From assembly GCA_050260675.1 (NCBI GenBank), contig JBLNCN010000005.1, forward strand, positions 1,054,001 to 1,118,000: DNA of 64,000 nt, given 5' to 3'. This DNA comes from JBBDIP01 sp050260675. GTDB lineage: Bacteria; Bacillota; Sulfobacillia; Fermentithermobacillales; Fermentithermobacillaceae. Below, piece by piece: positions 26,392-35,027 of the stretch (positions are counted from its first letter, which is position 1; every line of letters starts with the position of its first letter). The translations under genes were made by a program, and so were the position numbers. The notes under the pieces were generated by a model, which saw only the letters and a program-made list of their open reading frames with translations, ran no database searches and was not told the DNA's origin.

Positions 26392-26763
26392 ATGCAGTTC
26401 AAGATGGTCCATGAGAACTACAACGTCTTTGACTTGGATAGGTCATTGGAGTTCTACAAGAAAGCATTATGCCTCACCGAGAAGAGGAGGATCAATGCCA
26501 AGGACGGCTCTTTCATCATCGTATACGTGGGAAACGATACGACAGACTTCCTGCTCGAACTGACTTGGCTAAGAGACCGAGATAAGCCCTATGATCTTGG
26601 TGACCAGGAGTTCCACCTGGCGTTCAGGACTGACGACTTCGAAGCGGCGCACGCGCTCCACAAAGAGATGGGATGCATCTGCTACGAGAACGAGCAGATG
26701 GGCATCTACTTCATCGAAGACCCAGACGGATACTGGCTGGAGATCGTGCCTACCAGGAAATGA
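26392..26763 (+). CDS. VOC/glyoxalase-I family protein
   Basis: 123 residues with the two beta-alpha-beta-beta-beta modules of the vicinal oxygen chelate fold. His at about residue 7 (VHENYNVFDLDRSLEFY) and Glu near the end (IEDPDGYWLEIVP) match lactoylglutathione-lyase-like metal ligands. The ATG at 26392 is preferred, since AAAGGA is 9 bases upstream. The ATG at 26383 lies inside that site. The gene follows the MBL hydrolase by 37 bp, an order also seen in glyoxalase I/II-like pairs, though that link is inference. Confidence 0.88.
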   Translation: MQFKMVHENYNVFDLDRSLEFYKKALCLTEKRRINAKDGSFIIVYVGNDTTDFLLELTWLRDRDKPYDLGDQEFHLAFRTDDFEAAHALHKEMGCICYENEQMGIYFIEDPDGYWLEIVPTRK

Positions 26764-26884
26764 CCGGTCTCCGTGGCAATCGCTGAGTGCGAGTTCAAAA
26801 CCAGCAGGAGCCGAGAGATTTCGGCTGCCAGGAGGGTCGCAAGGTGGAAGCAAGGGCGTACGCGATGAACGGGAGGTACATTAG

Positions 26885-27835
26885 TTGAGGCACTTCCGTA
26901 TAGCGGCGTTAGCATGCCTTGTTGCGACACTCCTGAATGCCCTGGCCCCAACTTGTTACGCGAACGCCGGTCCGCCCCGTCGGGTCGAGGACGGCGACAC
27001 CGCATTCATGGTCCCTTTCAAGAGCGATTCGATTGAGGTCATCTCAGAGGACTTGAGCTACGATATCAAAGCAACGTCCGACGAGAGAGTCCACGCTGAG
27101 ATAAGAACGACGTACCGGATGGCGAACACTACGCCGGAAACGGTGTCAACCCTGGTGGCTTTTGTCGCCAACAATCCGGATCACCCGGTGTCCGTCACTT
27201 TGGACGGATCCCCAGTCACGGTCCGAAGTTCCACAACAATGCAGTGGAACGTGAGCGGCAAACCCGCCTACGTGGACGGTCTCCTGAAGCGCCAGTGGTC
27301 AAACATCGGCTCGTGAACCGAGTTCGGTCTATGGGAGCCGACCTTCGAAGAGATACTCCGTGTCGCGAGTACAGGACAGAGGACCGACGACATCGATACC
27401 GGGTACGACCTTACGCTATCAGTCTTCGAGATAACCCTTGCCCCAGGAACCACACACACGCTTGACGTCTCGTACGTGGAGACTGCCGCCGTCATAACGG
27501 AGAGAAGTCGACTCCTTTACGGGTACGGAAATCCCAAAGCCGAGTTTTATTACTTCCTGGAGCCCGCCCAATACTGGAAGGACTTCTCGGACCTCACTGT
27601 CACGCTCAGGTTGCCTCGGGGTATGAGTTATGAGACTTCGCTCGGCGGTTTTGCACGAGAGGGGGACACATACGTGGCGAGATTTGAAAAACTACCGCCT
27701 AAGAACCTACGCATCCTGGTAGATCTCCCCACTTCCCCAGTCCCAAAGATACTTACTGCGGTCGGCCTGGGCGCGATTGGTATCCTCGCAGTGACAATCG
27801 GAAGGCGAATAGCCAAGAGAGTATCCTATCGCTGA
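26885..27835 (+). pseudogene. DUF4424-like exported membrane protein interrupted by in-frame TGA
   Basis: A single reading frame of about 316 codons. It has a signal peptide (1-26), an extracellular beta domain, and a C-terminal membrane anchor (ILTAVGLGAIGILAVTIG) followed by RRIAKR. A TGA at 27314-27316 splits it; on both sides the frame is the same and the protein reads on naturally (RQWSNIGS, stop, TEFGLWEPTFEEIL). The layout and FYYFLEPAQYWKDFSDLTV resemble DUF4424-type proteins, with moderate certainty. No ribosome-binding site restarts translation after the stop. The likeliest reading is a nonsense mutation or a base error. Readthrough is possible but unsupported. Confidence 0.6.
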
Positions 27836-27838
27836 TTG

Positions 27839-28417
27839 TTACAGAAACAACCCGATCACCTTTGGCAACATGCTCGAGACCAGCAAGGCATATCCCAAGT
27901 CGAGCCAGACTATGGAGCCGACCGCTCCGACATATATGAGCCCGACGACAGGGGCAACCAGAACGCGGGCAAGCAGGCTGACGTTCTTGTTCTTGAGGAT
28001 GTCGGACACGAGCGCCTTAGCATCACCGGTGCTGGGAAACGCGTGCATCAGGATGGAGATTCCCAGCCAATACACCCCTAGCGTAGGCAGGAACGGGACG
28101 ATATCAGCGAACCCGACCGAGCCTCTCCGAATCCAATTCCACACTCCAAATTCGCTCATCTCAATGGAAACGGGAAAAACGATCAGGGCCCCCAACAGAG
28201 TGTTGGCGATGAATGGACCGACGGAGATGACGAACGTGCTCAGGGGATTGTCGGTCGGCTCATGAAGCACGTAGCCGAGGGGGTTCTTGAACCGAAAGTA
28301 CCTCACCTCATATACGGGAACGCGTCGCAGGAAGCAGAAGAACTGGTGGGCCAGTTCATGCACGATGACCCCCGGAAATGTGATGATTGAGAGGAATACG
28401 CCCGGAATCAGGATCAT
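27839..28417 (-). CDS. M50-like membrane zinc metalloprotease
   Basis: 192 residues, four to five helices, with HELAH inside the first helix (VIVHELAHQFFC) and a third-ligand candidate Asp in HAFPSTGDAKAL, as in intramembrane or membrane-bound zincins related to M50/DUF3267. GGGGAG lies 5 bases before the ATG. The upstream TPR gene ends 10 bp before the start, so the two are cotranscribed. A relic of a second copy of its 3' end survives at 21895-21957. Confidence 0.85.
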   Translation of the reverse strand: MILIPGVFLSIITFPGVIVHELAHQFFCFLRRVPVYEVRYFRFKNPLGYVLHEPTDNPLSTFVISVGPFIANTLLGALIVFPVSIEMSEFGVWNWIRRGSVGFADIVPFLPTLGVYWLGISILMHAFPSTGDAKALVSDILKNKNVSLLARVLVAPVVGLIYVGAVGSIVWLDLGYALLVSSMLPKVIGLFL

Positions 28418-28426
28418 GCTTCTCCC

Positions 28427-29566
28427 CTACCTCGTGTAGTAATCTCTCGCGGTGACTTTGCCTTCCAGGTACTCTGCGAAGTCCGCGTCTGCTTCGAAGC
28501 CCTGAGCGGTGATTTGATCCAAGAGCGCGTCCGCCTCGTCATGCAAACCGTTTTCGTGCAGCATTACGATGAGGGTCTCGGGGATGAACAGACCGGTTGG
28601 CTCTAGTTCATATGCCTTCCGCGCGGTTATTAGCGCCGACTCCAGATCGCCGTCCAAAAGGTGCACGACGCTCAACCCTCGCATAGAATCGGCGTCCTCC
28701 GCATTTCGCTGAAGCGCCTTCTGATAGACATCCCTGGCCTCTTCAAGGTTTCCTGAGCGCCTCAATGCGTTGCCGTAATAGGCACAGGGGAAGGTAACGC
28801 GAGAATCCTGTTCGGTTGCCAGTCTCAGGTAGTTCACCGCTTCTGTGATATCGGGAGATGTCCTGCCCAAGTAGTAGTAGACCAAGGATAGATCCACGTC
28901 GTCCCTCTCGAGCAGAGCCTTGAGCTCGCGATGGAGAGGTTCCACTGCACTCGGCGGCGAGTTTTCTTGCGGTTGTTCGGATTCCAGTTGGCTCAAGATG
29001 GCCATTATCTCGTCCATCGTAGTTATGTAGCGATCTAGGAAATCACTGTACTCCATCGCTATTGCATACTCACTATCGTTCAGTTGGCACCCCACCCAAT
29101 AGGTGTCGAAGACATAAGCAAGATCGCCAAAACGCTGTGCGGACAATGCTGCTTCCGAAGCCTTGATGATGATCGGGATACTATCGCTGTAGGTCTCCAA
29201 GAGAGACAAGTACTTGGTGCATGCGGAGCTGTACTGCTTGGCCTGCATATTCCTTCCGGCGTCGATGTAGGTCCTGTAATTGGCCAGGACCTGCGGAAGC
29301 CTGAAGACCGATACAACAAACGATACAAGGATAGCGACCAGAAAGAGTCTAACCGCCAGCGGTATTCTGAGTTTCGAATACTTTTCCCGGCATTCCCTAC
29401 ACAGGATCGACCGGCTGTTCACGCTGTAGTCGCGCTCACGCACTTTGCAGATAGCGCACAGGTTATCATCGATCTCCTGGTCTAGGTCACCACCACACTC
29501 GCCAGATGAACCCGCCGGAACACTGTCGGTCTCTGGATCGATATCGCGAACCTGCTCCAATGCCAT
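28427..29566 (-). CDS. Membrane-anchored TPR protein with zinc ribbon
   Basis: 379 residues from the ATG at 29566. CAICxxR and CRECREKY near the N-terminus form a zinc-ribbon-like pair. One membrane helix follows (LAVRLFLVAILVSFVVSVF). The rest is TPR-like helical repeats, for example YYYLGRTSPDITEAVNYLRLA, YGNALRRSGNLEEARDVYQKAL and LLDGDLESALITARKAYEL. The frame extends to a TTG at 29620, but GGAG lies 10 bases before 29566. It probably acts as an assembly or regulatory partner of the metalloprotease encoded downstream in the same operon. Confidence 0.8.
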   Translation of the reverse strand: MALEQVRDIDPETDSVPAGSSGECGGDLDQEIDDNLCAICKVRERDYSVNSRSILCRECREKYSKLRIPLAVRLFLVAILVSFVVSVFRLPQVLANYRTYIDAGRNMQAKQYSSACTKYLSLLETYSDSIPIIIKASEAALSAQRFGDLAYVFDTYWVGCQLNDSEYAIAMEYSDFLDRYITTMDEIMAILSQLESEQPQENSPPSAVEPLHRELKALLERDDVDLSLVYYYLGRTSPDITEAVNYLRLATEQDSRVTFPCAYYGNALRRSGNLEEARDVYQKALQRNAEDADSMRGLSVVHLLDGDLESALITARKAYELEPTGLFIPETLIVMLHENGLHDEADALLDQITAQGFEADADFAEYLEGKVTARDYYTR

Positions 29567-29806
29567 CCCTCCATCTCTCCGCGTCCTATGTAACGATTCC
29601 CCGTACAAAAACTCCAACAAAACACCGGTATGCTGCCTCTAAAGATGTTTGTCGGTGGTTTCCCAATGCTCTTGATGAGCCAAAGGTCCTAGGATGCGTA
29701 GTTGAGCTACAGCCCGCAATTCCTATCAAGCCGAGAAGACCAAAGAAGCCAGGACCTGGCGCGACAACCGCACGATTTGGGCACCAGGTCCGGGCTTCGC
29801 AAACGT

Positions 29807-30628
29807 CTAGGCCTTCTTCTTCACTGGAACAATGACTTCCGTGACGAGCCGCTCTAGCGGTGTGTTGGCAGGATCGTTCATGTACACGTCCCTCATGGGC
29901 ACGACTGCCTCATAGCCGTTATCGTTGGCCCACCCGTACACTGCCATGTAAGCTTTCGCAAGCCCATCGTAGGGTCCGACATGGACTGTGGTCACCGCAA
30001 GCGTCGCCGGGATGGTACGAGTCGCCATCGCGGAGTCGCTTACCGGAAAGGCAACCTCAACGTCGACCTTATCCGGGTTGAACTCCTCATCGTAGTACAG
30101 CACAGTGGGCGGACCGGCGGGGACCCCTCCCGCACTCACGATCTCCCCGGCAACTTCCCCCATCATGTCCACAATCGATTGAGGGAAGCCGCTCACCGTC
30201 CTGCGGATCGAACGCACCGGCATCGCTGGCACTTCCCGCACGACAACCTCGTAGCTGCCGCTCTCTTCCATTCTCATATCCTCCATTCGAGCGTTTGTTA
30301 TCATGCGCTGCCACCACGATAGCCTCGCCAACCTGCCGTCCAAATCGTTCATCTGCGCCAGTAGATCCGCCCGGTGCGCCTCCAGGATGGGTCCAGGAGG
30401 GTCGCCCCTGGACAACACCTGCAGTAGGTCTCGAATCCGTTCAAGCGGCATGCCCGTATCGCGCGCGATGCGGATCAACCGGACCAGGTCGACCTGCTCG
30501 TCCGAGTAGTAGCGATACTGGTTGAACTTGTCGACTCTGGCGGGCTTCAACAGCCCTATCTCCTCATAGTGGCGAAGGGCCTTCGTTGTTACCTGGCAGA
30601 TCCTCGAGAGCTGACCTATGGTGTACAT
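29807..30628 (-). CDS. MerR-family regulator with GyrI-like ligand domain (BmrR type)
   Basis: 273 residues. The N-terminal MerR helix-turn-helix is YTIGQLSRICQVTTKALRHYE, followed by IGLLKPARVDKFNQYRYYSDEQ, a dimerisation coiled coil (about 75-120), and a C-terminal GyrI-like/effector-binding domain (VREVPAMPVRSIRRTVSGF to LERLVTEVIVPVKK). Such proteins sense hydrophobic cationic drugs. The ATG at 30628 is chosen for AGGAGG 7 bases upstream. The operator at 30668-30690 overlaps its own promoter, so it is autoregulated. Confidence 0.92.
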   Translation of the reverse strand: MYTIGQLSRICQVTTKALRHYEEIGLLKPARVDKFNQYRYYSDEQVDLVRLIRIARDTGMPLERIRDLLQVLSRGDPPGPILEAHRADLLAQMNDLDGRLARLSWWQRMITNARMEDMRMEESGSYEVVVREVPAMPVRSIRRTVSGFPQSIVDMMGEVAGEIVSAGGVPAGPPTVLYYDEEFNPDKVDVEVAFPVSDSAMATRTIPATLAVTTVHVGPYDGLAKAYMAVYGWANDNGYEAVVPMRDVYMNDPANTPLERLVTEVIVPVKKKA

Positions 30629-30661
30629 TGCGCTCCCTCCTATGCCGGCCGGCACAACATC

Positions 30662-30692
30662 AGCATAGACCTTGCCCTAAGGGCAAGGTCAA
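30662..30692 (-). promoter_or_regulatory. MerR-type promoter/operator with 19-bp spacer
   Basis: On the minus strand TTGACC (30692-30687) and TATGCT (30667-30662) are 19 bp apart, the over-long spacing typical of MerR-controlled promoters. The spacer is covered by a 23-bp perfect dyad at 30668-30690 (arms GACCTTGCCC and GGGCAAGGTC). It lies 34 bp upstream of the regulator's ATG. Confidence 0.72.
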
Positions 30693-30728
30693 CGGTCCCA
30701 ATCCGGATTGAGCATCGCCTGCAGGATC

Positions 30729-31007
30729 TCAATACAGCGTCTCTTGGGTCGTTCGTCCTTGTAGTGGTAAAGGTAGTGGTGGGCAATGCGGAATCCCCAT
30801 GCGAGTGCAAAGATGGCGCGCACCATCGCCCATTGTTCCGTATCCGGCGCTGTCCCAGTCAATCAGGTAGATGTCCGGCCCGTTCGGAGCGTCCCTGAAA
30901 ATCAGGTTGTCGTGATGGACGTCTCCCTGACACAAGGTAAGCGGCAGGTTGCCGATTGAATCTAGCCAAGCGCCCTCAGGAGAGACGATTTCGATATCTC
31001 TACCACT
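30729..31007 (-). pseudogene. Fragment of an APH-like phosphotransferase
   Basis: The frame holds the catalytic heart of an aminoglycoside-phosphotransferase/choline-kinase fold. CQGDVHHDNLIF corresponds to the HGDxHxxN loop, with Gln for the usual His, and YLIDWDSAGYG to the Mg-binding Asp. About 25 sensible residues precede it (VSPEGAWLDSIGNLPLTL), back to a TAA at 31010-31008. After GDGARH the sequence loses family character. The N-lobe and C-terminal helices are gone. A decayed gene located just upstream of the MerR promoter. Confidence 0.6.
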
Positions 31008-31022
31008 TTAACCCCACCAAAA

Positions 31023-31832
31023 TCATCTTCCTTTGACGGGCCGAGACACAGCTGATCGGGGTGCATGGACGTACTGCTCCATTACCTTGTCTGGAAGGTG
31101 AATCATGAACCTGCAGAGTTCTCCCCCACCTAGGACTGAACTCAGGACCTCTCCCTCAAGCGAAGTGTCCAGGACCGCCTCCCAGAAGACCTTCGTATGG
31201 CCGAGACTGCAGCTGCACAGGGTCTTTGAGACAGGCCCTTCCTCCTGAAGGATGGACTCTCGCGCAAACTGGCAGTGGCATGCGTAGTACCGCTTTAGCT
31301 TCACATCAGTCGCTTCGAGGTACTTCTTCGTCTCGCACGGGATCGCGATCGCTACTATCGCGTTCCCGTCTCTCGCCCCGTACAACAGGTGGGGTTGCTC
31401 CTGAACAAAGCGGAACACTGACTCGTCGACCGGCTGGCCATGGAAGTCCTCTCCGGTCACCGCAGCGCGCGCGAATCCGATGAGGGTCTCCTTCCTCATT
31501 ACTGCGCAAAAGTCATCGATGTCGTTGTAGTGGAGGAACCTCTCTCTGGCCCATGGAAAGTCCGAGCGCCGAAGACCGTGAGCGACTCTGCAGAGAACCT
31601 TCTGTGCGACCTTCGGCTCAACTGCAGCCTCATATCTTCTGATGAACTCCCGCATCAGATGACTGAGGCGCCGCTCTTCCATGCCGTCCGCCGGCACCTC
31701 GATGTTCGCGGTGATCTCAGCCCACTTCTCCCGGCCGAGTGCCCTGACGGTCTCCTCCTTCACCGTTTCCATGATGTTCACTTTGTCGTAGGGTATCAGC
31801 TTTATGCCTGACATGATCTCGGGATTGTCCAC
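31023..31832 (-). CDS. Cysteine-rich conserved protein, DUF6144-like
   Basis: About 269 residues. The C-terminal half has spaced Cys and His residues: YYACHCQFARESIL, then KTLCSCSLGHTKVFWEAVLD, then GGGELCRFMIHLP. This matches the pattern I associate with DUF6144-type proteins of Bacillota, with moderate certainty. The N-terminal part is helical. No reaction is known. The start is taken as GTG 31832, 9 bases after GGAGG. The GTG at 31841 adjoins that site and the ATG at 31814 is an alternative. Confidence 0.7.
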   Translation of the reverse strand: MDNPEIMSGIKLIPYDKVNIMETVKEETVRALGREKWAEITANIEVPADGMEERRLSHLMREFIRRYEAAVEPKVAQKVLCRVAHGLRRSDFPWARERFLHYNDIDDFCAVMRKETLIGFARAAVTGEDFHGQPVDESVFRFVQEQPHLLYGARDGNAIVAIAIPCETKKYLEATDVKLKRYYACHCQFARESILQEEGPVSKTLCSCSLGHTKVFWEAVLDTSLEGEVLSSVLGGGELCRFMIHLPDKVMEQYVHAPRSAVSRPVKGR

Positions 31833-32053
31833 TGAAGTCACCCTCCTGCGTTAATTCAGAAGAGCACTTCTGCCCGCCCCGAGGCATGTCCTCTAGTGTT
31901 GGATTGACCCGCGTTGTGGGTCGGATATACGAGTCCCACGCCTCGGGTATTTCCCATCTTTAGCTCCGCCTAAGGCATCGAGGGTTCCTGGTCCCCGCGA
32001 GGTACTGACGGCACGACCGCCGCCGCAGTGTTATGGGTGGCTCTCCGGGAGGC

Positions 32054-32503
32054 CTACTCCCTCTGGATGGGCAGGTCCTTCATGCCGCCGCTGTCATCTC
32101 TGACCTTCGGGGCAGTGATACGGAGCACGCCATCCTTGTACTTCGCTGTCGCGTCCTCCGCCCGCACCTCGGTCGGAAACCTCACCGTCCGCGTGAACTC
32201 GCCGAATCGCCGCTCCCGGACCAAGTAGCCTTCCCGGTTCCCCTCGTTGCGGGATTCCATACGTCCGCTCATGGTGATGCCCTGGGGGGTTATCTTCACC
32301 GAGATCTTGTCCGGATCGTATCCCGGAACATCGGCCTCAACGATAACGTCGCGGTCCGTCTCATACATGTCCACCGTGGGTTCCCCGGTCCCGTCGAACA
32401 TCCGCGGCCAGAGACCCCAAAAGTCGCTGAAGTCGCCACCATACCCGCGCCGTCTTGCCCACGGCAACCAGGACTGTTCCAAGCCACGCTCATCTCTTTC
32501 CAC
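32054..32503 (-). CDS. hsp20: Hsp20 small heat-shock protein
   Basis: 149 residues: an N-terminal arm rich in Trp and Arg, the alpha-crystallin domain from PTVDMYETDRDVIVEADVPGYDPDKI to GVLRITAPK, and a short C-terminal tail. An ATP-independent holdase that prevents aggregation. It has a GTG start with GGAGGGG about 6 bases upstream. No CIRCE element is visible upstream. Confidence 0.92.
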   Translation of the reverse strand: MERDERGLEQSWLPWARRRGYGGDFSDFWGLWPRMFDGTGEPTVDMYETDRDVIVEADVPGYDPDKISVKITPQGITMSGRMESRNEGNREGYLVRERRFGEFTRTVRFPTEVRAEDATAKYKDGVLRITAPKVRDDSGGMKDLPIQRE

Positions 32504-32655
32504 AGGGACCCCTCCAATCGCGCGTGTACCGCGCTACGATGAAGTTTTCCCAAGGAGCGAGGCGAAAATAGCCATCGGGAATCTAGACGTAGAGGAGACT
32601 GGTCTGTGTCGGATGAACGTCGGTAGAAACTCCAGAGAACCAAGGAGGTCGTGTA

Positions 32656-32790
32656 TTGGAATACACCCAAATCCAGAAGGGATACGAAAACAGCGGACAG
32701 CCGTTTTGGGCCTCTCTAGGATTTGTGGACAGTGGCAAAGTAGACCCCGATAATCATCTGCCCATCTACATCAAGAGGATCGGGCAATAA
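32656..32790 (+). CDS. Possible 44-residue small protein
   Basis: TTG at 32656 lies 6 bases after a strong AAGGAGGT and opens a 44-codon frame ending TAA at 32788-32790. The product starts MEYTQIQKGYENSGQPFW and ends HLPIYIKRIGQ. The middle (WASLGFVDSGKVDPDNHLPIY) resembles the last strands of a GNAT acetyltransferase, so it may be a GNAT tail fragment. A GTGTATTGGAATACAC palindrome (32651-32666) covers the start codon. It sits in the 381-bp gap upstream of hsp20; the remainder of that gap shows nothing else. Confidence 0.4.
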   Translation: MEYTQIQKGYENSGQPFWASLGFVDSGKVDPDNHLPIYIKRIGQ

Positions 32791-32884
32791 CCGCGGCGGG
32801 CTAATTAGGCCTAGCCGGAGATTCGATGTGGCCCTTTCCGACGAGGTGTTCGGTAGGAAGCCCGCCTCCATCGGTATCCCCGCT

Positions 32885-33925
32885 CTATGAGGACGTTAAG
32901 GATTGCCCTGGACTGCGCCACATCCTGTCGAGGAGCACGACGCAGACAGCCAGAAAGAGCATGAGCGCCGAGGACGTCACATAGTTGCGGCTCATGAAAA
33001 GGCTGGTCGCGTTGATGGCCGCATGGAACAGAAGGACCGGAACCAGGCTTTGGCGCGTACGGTTGAACAGCCATGTAAACAGGATGGCGCGTGGAATATC
33101 GAAAATACGGATGAGGGCTCCCACGGCGCCCCCAGGATATACCCCCATGAGATGCAGCGGCACGTGCCAGAGGCCCCAATTCGCCCCCACGATCGCGCTT
33201 GCAGCCAACGGGCTCATGCGGCGCTGTAGTCTCGGCAGCGCGAAGGCTCGCCAACCCACCTCTTCGTTGAGAGGGCCGCCGAATAGGAGAAACCAAACAA
33301 AGCCTTCGGCGATCAGGAGGATCAAGGGGATCCCCGCCGGGTAAGGGGGAGTTGCAGGCACATCCATTCCGAGGACCGTCGCGAGCGCGTTCCCAGCCAC
33401 GATCAAAGCCGGCCACAGGAAAAGTGCGATAAAGTACCAGCCAAGGCCTACTCGGGACTGGACAAGACCCCGCATGAGGTCCTTCACCCCGCAGTTACGT
33501 GAGAGCACGCCGGAAGCGACGAGAGCGGCCAATGAAACCAGGGTGACGTCTGCAATGATCAGCGAAGCGCTTGTCTGGTGATTCCACCATTTGTGATCAA
33601 GCAGTTCGATCCCCAGGGCAGGGACAAACGTCAGGATGAACAAGACGGACCTGGAGGCAACTGAACTCGGCGCGATAGGTTGAGAGTCCATGATGCGGGC
33701 CAAGGTCAGAGCGACCACTGATGGGCCATAGGCTGCGATCAATAGCCACCGGCTGAGGACGGCCGGTTCGCTTGGGCGGGCTAATGAGAGACACAGATAG
33801 ATCGTCCAAGAGAAGACAAAAGTGAAAAGGAAGAAGAGAAAAACCTCGCGTCCCGCGAGGGCACCGGCTAGGCCGGGTCTATGCTGGGCTGGCTCTCGGG
33901 AAGCAAGGGAAATCCGGCCGCTCAT
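32885..33925 (-). CDS. CPBP (CAAX/Abi) family intramembrane metalloprotease
   Basis: 346 residues with about eight hydrophobic helices. The catalytic motifs are clear: EEVGWR (Glu221-Glu222), WGLWHVP (His254) and HAAIN (His301, Asn305). Bacterial members act in bacteriocin self-immunity, signalling or membrane-protein turnover. It is monocistronic. No bacteriocin gene is recognisable nearby. Confidence 0.9.
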   Translation of the reverse strand: MSGRISLASREPAQHRPGLAGALAGREVFLFFLFTFVFSWTIYLCLSLARPSEPAVLSRWLLIAAYGPSVVALTLARIMDSQPIAPSSVASRSVLFILTFVPALGIELLDHKWWNHQTSASLIIADVTLVSLAALVASGVLSRNCGVKDLMRGLVQSRVGLGWYFIALFLWPALIVAGNALATVLGMDVPATPPYPAGIPLILLIAEGFVWFLLFGGPLNEEVGWRAFALPRLQRRMSPLAASAIVGANWGLWHVPLHLMGVYPGGAVGALIRIFDIPRAILFTWLFNRTRQSLVPVLLFHAAINATSLFMSRNYVTSSALMLFLAVCVVLLDRMWRSPGQSLTSS

Positions 33926-34232
33926 CGTTCTACCTCCAATACAGTCTGGCCCCGTTGGTCACGCCCCCTATCATGGCAACGTATGGCGAAACCTCCCTCT
34001 ATCAAAGGATGGAGTTTTGGAATTACCTGAGGAACGACTCGTTCATGCTCGCCTGTAACCTTTTGGCCCTTCGTGCGTTATAGCTTCGGAACACGGCCTA
34101 GCGGGCAAATATGGAGGTGCGGGGGGAGCCCTCCACTCAAGGGTTCTGGGCTATCCGTGAGGAAGTACGTCGAGGAAGCCTCCCTCCAGCAGACCCCTTG
34201 GGAGCGGCCAACGCCGAAGGGAGCAGATCCAA
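33926..34232. other. Gene-free stretch between divergent genes
   Basis: 307 bp between the CPBP protease and the SDR fragment. No gene, hairpin terminator or clear promoter hexamer pair was recognised. AAGGGAG near 34217 is the ribosome-binding site of the SDR fragment. Confidence 0.5.
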
Positions 34233-34372
34233 GTGAGAGCACTCAAGGACATACCCCTGTCTGAACTGGGGTTCGAGGCGAGCAGTCTGGCTGGTGAAGT
34301 CTCCGTAATCACGGGGGCCGCCAGGGGAATTGGGAAGGAATTGGCCGACATCCTTGCATTGGGGGGGTTGGT
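34233..34372 (+). pseudogene. N-terminal fragment of a short-chain dehydrogenase
   Basis: From a GTG at 34233 with AAGGGAG about 8 bases upstream, the frame reads SSLAGEVSVITGAARGIGKEL followed by ADILALGG, the first strand and glycine motif of an SDR. SDR similarity stops at about 34365, exactly where the GNAT gene begins in another frame. It resembles the first 50 residues of the intact SDR at 37445-38680. A deletion or recombination junction is the simplest explanation. Confidence 0.55.
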
Positions 34373-34942
34373 GTGGAGACCTCAACCGTGGAAATCCGAG
34401 AGCTGCGTTCGCTTACGGCCCGCGACCTCCAGACCATGGGGTATGGGTATATCTCCAACTCCAAGTACGAGGTCAGGCGCGTCGAGAAAGACGGCCGGAT
34501 CACAATAATCGTCGAGCCGGTCCAACTTGCCGAACCTTATGTCAAGGTATGGCCATGCCCCGACGACTTCATCGAAGACCAGAACCAGATTATCGGCTCC
34601 GGAATGTCACTCGGAGCCTATATCCACGGCGGTCTGGTAGGGGTAGTCGTCGCCCAGCCGCGCAGGTGGAACAACACCATGGGGATAGATAACATCCACA
34701 TAGACGCCAGATACCGGAATATGGGGTTCGGCACCCGACTGATGGCAGCAATCGAGGATATCGCGAGGCGGAACGGCTTTCGGATCATCGGACTGGAGAC
34801 ACAGAACACGAACGCCCCTGCCATAGCGTTCTACATGAAGCTGGGATTCACTTTGGACGGCCTAGACGTATCCTTTTACTCAAACAACAAAGACCTAGAG
34901 GGCGAAATAGCCTTCTTCATGAAGAAGCATGTGAGAGCGTGA
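34373..34942 (+). CDS. GNAT acetyltransferase, streptothricin-acetyltransferase-like
   Basis: 189 residues. The acetyl-CoA motif is DARYRNMGFGTRLM, preceded by GIDNIHI and followed by GLETQNTNAPAIAFYMKLGF, a layout like Sat-family acetyltransferases. The GTG start at 34373 lies at the end of a broken SDR gene whose own start has a good ribosome-binding site, so this GNAT may depend on a hijacked upstream promoter and translational coupling. An internal GTG six codons in is an alternative start. Confidence 0.85.
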   Translation: METSTVEIRELRSLTARDLQTMGYGYISNSKYEVRRVEKDGRITIIVEPVQLAEPYVKVWPCPDDFIEDQNQIIGSGMSLGAYIHGGLVGVVVAQPRRWNNTMGIDNIHIDARYRNMGFGTRLMAAIEDIARRNGFRIIGLETQNTNAPAIAFYMKLGFTLDGLDVSFYSNNKDLEGEIAFFMKKHVRA

Positions 34943-35027
34943 ACATCTAGAGGTGTTGATCCTGGCAGCGAAGAAGTGCCACGTTGCCAGACATTGCCAT
35001 TCCGGCAGTATGGAGGGCGACAGTATC

